The notes under the pieces were generated by a model. That model did no database searches, was not told where the DNA came from, and saw only the letters and a list, made by a program, of their open reading frames with translations. The position numbers and the translations under genes were made by a program. Positions 8,101-13,575 of a stretch of 13,575 bases of DNA are shown one piece after another; position 1 is the stretch's first letter; each line of letters opens with the position of its first letter. Source of the DNA: an uncultured Prevotella sp. (GTDB taxonomy: Bacteria; Bacteroidota; Bacteroidia; Bacteroidales; Bacteroidaceae); the NCBI GenBank assembly GCA_905211345.1, contig CAJMAO010000039.1, positions 1 through 13,575 on the forward strand. The letters run 5' to 3'.

Positions 8101-9544
8101 TGCCTATGTCGTCAGGGCCGAACCGCCGCTTCACCCTGTTTGTCTTAGGGTCGATGCAGTACAGGTCGCCGCCCCGCGTGCCAACCCACAGGTCGCCGTT
8201 GCGTGTCTGTTGGATTACGCGCACGCCGTCGATGTTGGCTGACGTGCATTTCAACAGGTCGGGGAAAAGAAACTTGAAGCTGTATTTAGGGAAGCACACC
8301 TTGTACACTCCGCTCGTCGTGGACGACAGCCAAAGGATGCCGTCATGGTCGATGTCAACGTCGAAGAAGTTGGTCTCGTTGATGTCGTCTTTGAATTCCT
8401 TGAGCAGGTTGACATTCTGAACCATCCTTGAAGCGTGGTCGTATCGCCACACTTCGCCGTTTTTTTGCAGTATGAACAGGCCGTTGGCTCCGGTGTCGAC
8501 GAATTTCATCTCGGCGAACAGACTGTCCTGAGGCAAGGTGAACGTGGCCTTGCGGCCCGTTGCGGGGTCGTAGTTGAGCATAATGCCGTTTCTTGTACAC
8601 AGCCACAGCTTGCCGTACTTGTCGGCAAACGTGCCCGCCACGCGGCCTACACCGTCTGTTTCAAGTTTGGGACTGCCGCCCTTGGCTACGGAGAACAGAC
8701 CTTTTGAGGTGGTGAAATACAGCTTCCCGTTCGTTATGTTGATGCTTGTCACCGCGTCATTCATGCCTTTAAACGAGAGCCTTGCAGCCTTGCCTGACGC
8801 CGCGTTGACGATGAGCAACGCTCCGTAGGATGTTCCGGCGCATACGTATTTGCCTGTCTTGTTGAAGCAGGTGAAGGCCACCGTGCCGGCCGTTTTGCCC
8901 AGCACGGGCTTTTGCGCGCCCTTCTTGGCCGCGTCCATGTCGAGCCGTGTGGTAAGCCAATATACGTACTTGCCGTTCTCGCCCAGCACGTTGCGGCGCA
9001 GGCGCATGGTGGGCGCGTCAATGTCGCGCCGCGAGTCATATATCTTTTCGACGTTGATTTTTCCGTTGTTGTCCACACCTGCCACGAACATGTCCTTGTT
9101 GCGCGTGAGTATAAGCACGTTGCCGTCGTCAATGCGTTGCACTTTTATCACCTGCACGTTGCGCGACAGACGCTTCAGCTCGTTGTAAACGTCGTGGTAT
9201 GATTCGGCTGACTTGTCGAACATATACAGGTGGTTGTCGGTGTTGCGTATCCAAAGGCGGCCGCCGCCGTCTTCAACCACGTTCCTCACTTTCTGCGGAG
9301 GAACGTCAGACGAATGGTTGCGCCGGGTGGAGTAGGGGGTGAACTTCGCACCGTCGAACGAGCACAGGCCGTGCCATGTGCCGAACCATACGAAGCCGTC
9401 CCTGTCTTTCAGGGCGCTGTACACCGTGTTGCTCGGCAGTCCTTCATCGTTGGTGTAGTGCTCGACAATCATGTCGGGCTGGGCCGTCGCCGTAAGGGCG
9501 GATGTAGACAGCAGTACGGCCGCTATGCAGAGTAGTTTTTTCAT
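5171..9544 (-). CDS. Hybrid two-component system sensor/regulator (HTCS) with AraC-type DNA-binding domain
   Basis: This 1457-residue inner-membrane protein fuses all parts of a two-component system, as HTCS regulators of Bacteroidota PULs do. A signal peptide (about 1-21, TATA before Gln22) leads to a periplasmic sensor of Reg_prop repeats (about 30-760). At least ten blade motifs such as LWVGTTDGLMSFDG and IWMGIFGNGLNRLE are visible, fitting two propellers. A Y_Y_Y domain (about 812-860) precedes a membrane helix (about 877-900). The cytoplasmic part has a histidine kinase with phospho-acceptor His932 in SHELRTPL, and ATPase boxes NLINNAFKYT (about 1046), VEDDGAGIP and GTGIGLSLS (about 1110). 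The receiver (about 1196-1310) has Glu1202/Asp1203, phospho-Asp1245 in TDLMMP and Lys1297. A C-terminal AraC helix-turn-helix domain covers about 1348-1455. All key residues are present, so it should be functional. Such proteins bind an oligosaccharide from the target glycan and activate PUL transcription. It converges on SusD and has its own promoter-like box. Confidence 0.97.
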   Translation of the reverse strand: MKKLLCIAAVLLSTSALTATAQPDMIVEHYTNDEGLPSNTVYSALKDRDGFVWFGTWHGLCSFDGAKFTPYSTRRNHSSDVPPQKVRNVVEDGGGRLWIRNTDNHLYMFDKSAESYHDVYNELKRLSRNVQVIKVQRIDDGNVLILTRNKDMFVAGVDNNGKINVEKIYDSRRDIDAPTMRLRRNVLGENGKYVYWLTTRLDMDAAKKGAQKPVLGKTAGTVAFTCFNKTGKYVCAGTSYGALLIVNAASGKAARLSFKGMNDAVTSINITNGKLYFTTSKGLFSVAKGGSPKLETDGVGRVAGTFADKYGKLWLCTRNGIMLNYDPATGRKATFTLPQDSLFAEMKFVDTGANGLFILQKNGEVWRYDHASRMVQNVNLLKEFKDDINETNFFDVDIDHDGILWLSSTTSGVYKVCFPKYSFKFLFPDLLKCTSANIDGVRVIQQTRNGDLWVGTRGGDLYCIDPKTNRVKRRFGPDDIGSVYHIMEDRDGNLWFSTKGSGLVKGVVDELAPQGLRLTRHMNRRGDPSSLSSNRVYYTYQDSRGRIWVCTFYGGLNLMETHAGRTVFRNKQSGLKTYPGYELYTDVRVIAEDHDGRLWVGTTDGLMSFDGDFDKAADIQFETYRGGRNSGVTSNDISTMYKDRDGNIWMGIFGNGLNRLEYYDKRHRRPVLKQYIMNDRHGGNAIMSITEDKSRCLWIGTENGLASLKRGSSFVKHYDRFAGFPDVTTEDNTAVCLQDGRILIGCRQGLLAFNPAAVRSENEQKFKTFITDFKVLNRELEDFDPPIHEGSVKYVRKITLRHDQSTFTIEFSAPYYADNSLIPYTYILDGYEQEWHNNGSNRIASYANVPPGRYTFRVKVNDNVSPECTLEVVVLPPWWATWWAYTIYVMLVALALYGIARTVMYVIRMRNEVYINDRLAELKIRFFTNVSHELRTPLSLIKGPVEELKTTEKLSPTGREYLELIERNSNKMLQLVNQILDFRKIQNGKMRLHVSFVDINRMIETLMGEFKVLADEKNIAFVFEKPDERVSAWCDAEKIGVVLNNLINNAFKYTDEGGTICVALEHDHDRKTCTIRVEDDGAGIPSTQLEQIFERFSQADNKTSGDTTYAGTGIGLSLSKEFVNMHHGRIWAENINGGKGVVFSVEIPTDKEQFDKDDIEVYFDDGTAEKNVQADGSEPADNNDGDNNEKTADDVPTVLLIEDNADMCRMLKLQIGDRYNVLTAHDGREGMKKIYQYHPDIIVTDLMMPDMGGLDVLRSVRQDFNISHIPVIILTAKNTEEDKMKAVKAGANAFITKPFSSSYLTARINQLLEEQRIFQRKMVVQTAVDNTGEGDAGEEYERHLVKKDIEFMHKIHQIIEQNLNANDFNIDTIAGTIGLSRSAFFKKLKSLTGFAPVDLVREIRLNKAARLIETTDNNITEIAYSVGFRDVGYFGKCFRKKYGKTPKEYRNELRNKN

Positions 9545-9601
9545 GATATGCCTTCGTTTTGTTTTTCAGGTAAGAAAGCCTGACTACAGCTTCTATGGGA
9601 G

Positions 9602-9609
9602 CAAAGATA
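9602..9609 (-). promoter_or_regulatory. Bacteroidota -7 promoter box for the HTCS gene
   Basis: On the - strand the sequence is TATCTTTG, an exact match to the Bacteroidota sigma-ABfr -7 consensus TAnnTTTG. It lies about 58 bases before the HTCS ATG, preceded by an A/T-rich run. I do not see a clear -33 TTTG at the usual spacing, so this is a likely but unproven promoter. Confidence 0.6.
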
Positions 9610-9746
9610 ATAAAAAAAAGTGATTCAGCTTGCCGTGCCGTATAAAATCATCTTTGTGTAATTATTTATGGTTGGACATGTAGGATGACGGCGGGCTGTT
9701 TTCCAATATACGGCAAACGGCGTTGCAAAACATGGCATATTGCACG

Positions 9747-9787
9747 ATAAAAGGCGGCCTTTTACAAGCTAAAAGGCCGCCTTTTAT
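9747..9787 (-). terminator. Perfect 18-bp hairpin, probable GH2 terminator / palindromic repeat
   Basis: ATAAAAGGCGGCCTTTTA (9747-9764) and TAAAAGGCCGCCTTTTAT (9770-9787) pair perfectly around loop CAAGC. Each arm is itself nearly palindromic (AAAAGGC-G-GCCTTTT), so two small hairpins could form instead of one long one. The hairpin lies about 140 bases past the GH2 stop and about 200 bases before the HTCS start. A terminator between the two - strand genes fits, and the symmetric A/T tails would let it act in both directions. It shares its core with the hairpin at 5129-5164. Confidence 0.6.
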
Positions 9788-9924
9788 AAAGCGAAATGTA
9801 AAATACTGATTTTCAAGAAGTTGCAAATGCCGTTCCTGCGCCGTTCCAGTAGATTCTTATTCAGCCGCTTACGCTGCTTTTCAGTATGCCGGTTCAGGCG
9901 TAGACAGCCGGTAAACCGCTCTGC

Positions 9925-10365
9925 TTATTGCTGCACGCCGAAGTCGGCCTGTTGGCGGTTCACTTCCTCCAAGGTGCGCTGGCGTTCCTCGTCGGTCATG
10001 GTTTTCTGTCCGCCTATGCGGCTGCGCATGGCTGCGCGTGCCGCGTTTGTGAGTGGTGCCTCGTCGTAGCATGAGGGCAAGGCGGCGGCCGTGCTCTCGA
10101 TGGTCAGCGTGGCAGGGGCGGGGGCGTAGGTGCCTTCGTAGGCCGAGGCGGCTGTGACGGTTATCTTGCCTGGGCGGTTGGTTGCCTGTATCAGCACGGG
10201 AGCGCTGCCCCATTCAACGCGGCGCGGATTGGCCATTATTCCCTCGCCGTCGCCGATGATGCGGCCTTCGCCGCTTACGGTGAAGCGGATGTTGTCAGAG
10301 GCCAGACGTTTCACGTTGCCGTTGTCGTCGGTCACTTCGGCCACTACTACGATGAAGTCGCTGCG
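9925..10365 (-). pseudogene. C-terminal part of the GH2 enzyme, separated by a frameshift
   Basis: This frame continues the GH2 gene after the reading frame is lost. It reads SDFIVVVAEVTDDNGNVKRL from about 10362 and contains an Ig-like beta-sandwich region typical of GH2 C-termini (SGEGRIIGDGEG, then VEWGSAPVLIQAT). It ends with a charged helical tail (about 9928-9990) and a TAA at 9925-9927. The only nearby initiation codon is a GTG at 10342-10344, which sits within a conserved strand, so independent translation is unlikely. Restoring one base near 10360-10367 joins it to the upstream frame as ADGSDFIVVVAEV. The joined reading frame from 12506 to 9925 (2582 bases plus one) gives exactly 860 residues. 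It is either a real mutation or a sequencing/assembly error. Confidence 0.8.
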
Positions 10366-12506
10366 TCGGCCGTCAGTCCGCGTCCGAGACTGTCAACGTA
10401 AAGGCGAAGTTTAGTGGAGCGGCGCGACGGCATCTTTTTCTCCACGGCCACCACTTTGCCGTCTCTGATGCCTTCGGCAAGCAGCGTCACCTTCTGCCAA
10501 TTACGCTGCTTGTAGCTGTACTCGCGTGCCTGCCAGAAGTCCCAGAAGCCTTTGAACACTACGGGAGCCGACTGTATGCCGTCAGGGTCGTGCTTTACGG
10601 GCAGCGTCATGGTCTTTTCGCCGAACACTGTGAGGCGCACGCTGTCGCAGTTGGAGAACACTGTAACATCGGCATCGGAGAATTGGGTCATCTCATTTGC
10701 AATGAACACCATAGGTTCAGAGTCGACAACCTGGGAGCGGAACATCTCGAAAGCGTATTTCTTCTGGCGGAAGGCGTCGTATATGCCGCCGTAATACGGG
10801 TCGGGATGATAGCCGCGCTGGTGGTCGAAAGGATGCCATTGGGCACCGCCGATGAACTGACGCCTGCCGTGGAACATCGTGCCGTAAGTGTCGCATAGCG
10901 ACAGGGCGGCCGTCAGCATGGGCCGTTCGCCCCACGCGCGGGCGGAGCGGTTGAGGCAGTTGTGGGCGTACCAGTCGTCAACCATCTCGCCGAACTCGCG
11001 CGTGAACACGCACTTGTCTTTCACCGTCGTCGGCTTGCCTATGTTCTCGGGCCAGTCGTACACTACGTCATAATTATCGGCCACGCCCGCCGACTGCATG
11101 TCGGCCACGGCTCCCGGCCGTCCCGGGTAGGGGTATTCGTCGCGCGTTATCTGCAGGGCCTTCAGGGCGAAGTCCTCGGGATAGCGTGTTTCGTTCAATA
11201 TAGGTTCCCATAGGAGCACCGAGCAGTGGTTTCTGTCGCGGCGGATTATCTGCCTTGTGTTCTCGTGTACAAGTTCACCGAAGCGCGGGTCTTTGTTCCA
11301 GTACTGCCAGCCGGGCGTAGGCACGATGATGAACAGGCCCAGTTCGTCGCAAGCGTCCATGAAAGCAGGGTCCATGGGGTAGTGGGCCGCGCGTATGATG
11401 GTCATGCCTGCGTCTTTCAAGCGCTTGGCGTCGCGCCACTGTTGGCTGTTTGGCACGGCGTTGCCAACGTAGGCAAAGTCTTGATGGCGGTTGCCGCCGA
11501 TGAGCTGGTGGTAAGGTTTTCCGTTCAGCCAGAAGCCGTCGTCGCCCTTGAACTCGGCTTTGCGCACGCCCATGCGTACAGTGCCGCCGTCAACGGTTTT
11601 GCCGTTTTGGCTGACGGTTATTTCAACATTATATAAATAAGGGCTTTCGGGCGACCAAAGGTTAGGCTGCTTCAGTTTCATGGCGAGGTTGGCAACGGCG
11701 GTATTTCCGGCCTTAACCTTTATTCTTTTAGACAGCGAGCTGACGGCTTTTCCGTTCTTGTCTTTCACTACGGCGGTGACAGTAGGCTGTGCGGTGGAGC
11801 GTGAAGTGTTGCCTACTTCGACGTTTACGAACACGTCGGCGCTCTTTTCCGATATGTTGTCATAATGCAGGAAAACGCCTCCGCCTGCTACTTTGTTTGC
11901 CTCGACAGCATCGGTTATGGCAACGGGCGACTTGCCTATGAGCCAAACGTCGCGGTACATTCCCCCATGATAGCAGAAGTCAAGCGCGGCCTGTTTCTTT
12001 CCGGGAGGATACGTCTTGTCGTCGCTGTTGTCGGCCTTTACGGCTATCAGGCATTTGTCGCCCGCCTTGATGCCGAGCGCAGTCAGGTCAATGGTAATCG
12101 GGAGATAGCCTCCGAGGTGGCTTTTCACTTTTTCGCCGTTGACGAAAATGTCTTGTTTGCCCATTATCGCCTCAAAATGCACGGTGACGTTCTTGCCTAC
12201 CATGTCGGCAGGAACGGTGAAGTGCTTGCGATACCAAGCCACGCCTTGATAGTTGCGGCTGCCGCTTCCTTCTGAAGGTTCGAGCCTTACGCTGTGCGGC
12301 GCGCATACAATTTGCCACTTGCTGTCGTCAAACGCCGCGGCTTCAGCACCTTCGGCATCGCCTAAGTGGAAGCGCCAGCCTTGGTTGAAGTTGTAGATTA
12401 TGCGTCCGCTTCCTTGCAAAGGGAACAGTCCCGCCACTGAATATGTGTCGGCTGTTGCCGATGCCAGTGATATTAAAAAGGATAAAAGGAAGAATAGTTT
12501 TTTCAT
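10347..12506 (-). CDS. Glycoside hydrolase family 2 (beta-galactosidase/glucuronidase type), frameshifted near its 3' end
   Basis: This is an exported GH2 retaining exo-glycosidase, most likely periplasmic. A signal peptide spans residues 1-19 (MKKLFFLLSFLISLASATA). Next come a sugar-binding jelly-roll domain (about 35-190; WYRKHFTVP, DIFVNGEKV, GGMYRDVWLI), an Ig-like domain (about 195-310; NLWSPESPYLYNVEI) and a TIM barrel (about 315-600). The barrel carries the acid/base Glu439 in WEPILNET and the likely nucleophile Glu504 in TREFGEMVDDW. A DUF4982-like region then leads to the break: after ADAATSS a TAG stops the frame at 10347-10349. The missing C-terminus follows in another frame (9925-10365). 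Both catalytic residues lie before the break, so the 719-residue product might fold but lacks its last domain. Members of this clan cleave beta-galactosides or beta-glucuronides, and the sequence alone does not decide which. The gene lies downstream of the sialidase-like gene, with its own promoter-like box. Confidence 0.9.
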   Translation of the reverse strand: MKKLFFLLSFLISLASATADTYSVAGLFPLQGSGRIIYNFNQGWRFHLGDAEGAEAAAFDDSKWQIVCAPHSVRLEPSEGSGSRNYQGVAWYRKHFTVPADMVGKNVTVHFEAIMGKQDIFVNGEKVKSHLGGYLPITIDLTALGIKAGDKCLIAVKADNSDDKTYPPGKKQAALDFCYHGGMYRDVWLIGKSPVAITDAVEANKVAGGGVFLHYDNISEKSADVFVNVEVGNTSRSTAQPTVTAVVKDKNGKAVSSLSKRIKVKAGNTAVANLAMKLKQPNLWSPESPYLYNVEITVSQNGKTVDGGTVRMGVRKAEFKGDDGFWLNGKPYHQLIGGNRHQDFAYVGNAVPNSQQWRDAKRLKDAGMTIIRAAHYPMDPAFMDACDELGLFIIVPTPGWQYWNKDPRFGELVHENTRQIIRRDRNHCSVLLWEPILNETRYPEDFALKALQITRDEYPYPGRPGAVADMQSAGVADNYDVVYDWPENIGKPTTVKDKCVFTREFGEMVDDWYAHNCLNRSARAWGERPMLTAALSLCDTYGTMFHGRRQFIGGAQWHPFDHQRGYHPDPYYGGIYDAFRQKKYAFEMFRSQVVDSEPMVFIANEMTQFSDADVTVFSNCDSVRLTVFGEKTMTLPVKHDPDGIQSAPVVFKGFWDFWQAREYSYKQRNWQKVTLLAEGIRDGKVVAVEKKMPSRRSTKLRLYVDSLGRGLTADAATSS

Positions 12507-12525
12507 AATGATTGAATGTTTTTTT

Positions 12526-12659
12526 AGTAGTTAGAGGAGTTAAAGCAGTTAGAAGTCATTAACGTAAGATGTTTTGTTGCTTCATTAAATCCATTGCCCG
12601 TTTTATTGGCAAAGGTATTGACTTTAACTGCTTTAACTCCTCTAATTACTTTAACTACT
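12526..12659. repeat. Inverted pair of 9-base tandem repeats in the GH2 upstream region
   Basis: The left block (12526-12557) contains the 9-base units AGTTAGAGG, AGTTAAAGC and AGTTAGAAG in tandem. The right block (12620-12659) contains the same kind of units inverted. Bases 12531-12551 and 12625-12645 are perfect reverse complements over 21 bases. About 60 bases separate the blocks, including a promoter-like box. The right block reaches the stop codon of the sialidase-like gene. Confidence 0.8.
12610..12617 (-). promoter_or_regulatory. Bacteroidota -7 promoter box for the GH2 gene
   Basis: On the - strand the sequence is TACCTTTG, matching TAnnTTTG. It lies 103 bases before the GH2 ATG (12504-12506) and between the two arms of the 12526-12659 inverted repeat. 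The region where a -33 element would sit is occupied by the 9-base repeats, and no clear TTTG is visible. The predicted leader of about 95 bases would include one repeat arm. Confidence 0.5.
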
Positions 12660-13575
12660 TATTGACATCCAGCACAACGTGTTTTACCCTCAGTCTGCGC
12701 CAAGTGTAAATGCAGTGCAGCTTGCCGTCTTCCGTCTGGATGATTGAAGGATAAGAATACTGGCTTATGGGCGAGTCTTCAAGAGTGACCCAGTGGTGCC
12801 AGTTGATGCCGTCGTCGGATATGAGGACTGACAGCGGTGTGCGCGGCCCTTTGCCGTTCTTTATGCCTTTGGGCACGGGGCGGTCGTTGCATATCATTGC
12901 GTGGCGGCCGTCTTTCAGGGTCACTACGTCAAGTCCGCTGTTGTTGTTGGGCACGTCGATGAGTTGTATCTTCGACCATGTTTCACCATTGTCTGAACTA
13001 TAGGTTATGCCTACGTGCTCGTTGCGTGTGCGTGCCACGGCGGCCAGCCTGCCGTCTTTCAATATCATGATGGCCGGTTGTATGATCTTTATTCCTTTGT
13101 CCATGGCCACGTAGTCGGTGCGTTTCCATGTTTTGCCCATGTCGTCGGAATATTCGAAATACAGCCTCCAGCCGCCTTCCTCGATGCTGGTCGGCGCGAT
13201 TATTCGTCCTTTATTGAATATTGGCTTGTTCTTGATAGGGCCGAGGAAGTCTTTTTGCAGCGGTTCGCGCTTGCTCCAAGTCTTGCCTCCGTCCTTTGAA
13301 CGTATCATCCATCCGGTCCAGTCGGCCACTTTGTTTCCTATCTTAAAGTAAATCACAAGGTCGCCGCCGGGTATCTGGTAAACCACCGGATTCCAGCAAG
13401 CCTTGCGCTGCCAGCCTTCAGGATTCTTGCTTACTTTCTTGTCAATGATAGGGCCTTTGGCCGCCGGAACGTTCGTGCTGTCGAGTCCTGACAGTCCTGC
13501 GAGCTTCGCTTCCTCGCTTCCTGTCTTGAAAACTCCGTCGGCCACCAGTTGCGGAGCAAGCCAATGGTCGCTGCC
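12655..13575 (-). CDS. Sialidase-superfamily (BNR/Asp-box) glycan-active protein, N-terminus outside window
   Basis: This six-bladed propeller type protein belongs with the 'predicted neuraminidase' group (BNR_2, COG4692-like). About 306 residues are visible and the frame is open to the right edge. The GTG near 13545 is internal, since GSDHWLAPQLVADGV reads through it. Three clear Asp-boxes (SxDxGxTW) are SKDGGKTW (13276-13299), SDDMGKTW (13126-13149) and SSDNGETW (12976-12999). A degenerate fourth, SDDGINW, lies near 12800-12820. Group-typical motifs are CWNPVVYQ, GPIKNKP, GWRLYFE, NNNSGLDVVTLKDGRHAM, SQYSYPSIIQ and the C-terminal WRRLRVKHVVLD. The FRIP arginine motif of true sialidases is not seen in the visible part. 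Members of this group are common in plant- and host-glycan PULs, so an exo-hydrolase or lyase acting on a terminal acidic or deoxy sugar is plausible. The activity is not known from sequence. It ends with TAG 148 bases before the GH2 start. Confidence 0.85.
   Translation of the reverse strand, partial: GSDHWLAPQLVADGVFKTGSEEAKLAGLSGLDSTNVPAAKGPIIDKKVSKNPEGWQRKACWNPVVYQIPGGDLVIYFKIGNKVADWTGWMIRSKDGGKTWSKREPLQKDFLGPIKNKPIFNKGRIIAPTSIEEGGWRLYFEYSDDMGKTWKRTDYVAMDKGIKIIQPAIMILKDGRLAAVARTRNEHVGITYSSDNGETWSKIQLIDVPNNNSGLDVVTLKDGRHAMICNDRPVPKGIKNGKGPRTPLSVLISDDGINWHHWVTLEDSPISQYSYPSIIQTEDGKLHCIYTWRRLRVKHVVLDVNK

Larger units (their letters stand above)
9545..9924. other. Intergenic region between GH2 and HTCS genes
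   Basis: These 380 bases hold no gene that I can support. On the - strand they contain, in order, the GH2 downstream region (9788-9924), the strong hairpin at 9747-9787, a featureless stretch, and the HTCS promoter-like box at 9602-9609 with a leader of about 50 bases. The arrangement suggests that the GH2 transcript ends here and that HTCS is transcribed separately. Confidence 0.6.

Noticed and set aside
9925..10344. Independent 139-codon gene starting at the GTG 10342-10344
   Set aside because: The frame is open and conserved upstream of the GTG and joins the GH2 sequence after restoring one base, so it is the detached GH2 C-terminus.
10360..10367. Programmed ribosomal frameshift in the GH2 gene
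   Set aside because: There is no slippery heptamer or obvious downstream structure, and GH2 enzymes are not known to use frameshifting.
12526..12659. CRISPR array or intrinsic terminator in the GH2 upstream region
   Set aside because: The repeats are 9-base tandem units without unique spacers, and the stem is not followed by a U run in the gene direction.

Overview
The window looks like part of a polysaccharide utilization locus (PUL) from a Bacteroidales bacterium (Bacteroides/Prevotella type). The reasons are a SusC/SusD outer-membrane pair, a one-piece hybrid two-component system (HTCS), exported glycan-active enzymes, and TAnnTTTG-type promoter boxes typical of Bacteroidota. Species and substrate cannot be fixed from the sequence.

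Layout. On the + strand, 1-2288 is the 3' part of a SusC-like TonB-dependent transporter whose 5' end lies outside the window. It is followed after 26 bases by a complete, large SusD-like lipoprotein (2315-4531) and a good hairpin terminator (4573-4604). From 4605 to 5083 there is no convincing gene. This stretch holds a nested inverted-repeat element resembling a small non-autonomous transposon (MITE). On the - strand, reading toward SusD, are a sialidase-superfamily (Asp-box) protein cut by the right edge (12655-13575), a glycoside hydrolase family 2 enzyme (9925-12506) broken by an apparent one-base deletion near 10360-10367, and a 1457-residue HTCS (5171-9544). Related palindromic hairpins lie on both sides of the HTCS gene (5084-5120, 5129-5164 and 9747-9787).

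How the parts would work together (family knowledge plus inference). SusD at the cell surface captures a glycan or oligosaccharide and SusC imports it. In the periplasm, exo-acting enzymes such as the GH2 and the sialidase-fold protein would trim it. The HTCS propeller domain would sense a released oligosaccharide, and its cytoplasmic kinase, receiver and AraC-type modules would activate the PUL. The enzymes and the transporter lie on opposite strands and converge, so the enzymes must come from a separate transcript, and they might belong to a neighbouring PUL beyond the right edge.

The most unusual points are the GH2 frameshift, the intergenic repeat families (MITE-like element, hierarchical palindromes around the HTCS gene, and inverted 9-base tandem repeats around a likely GH2 promoter), and the unknown specificity of the sialidase-like protein. 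I found no RNA gene, CRISPR array or transposase, and nothing that I would call a wholly new system.
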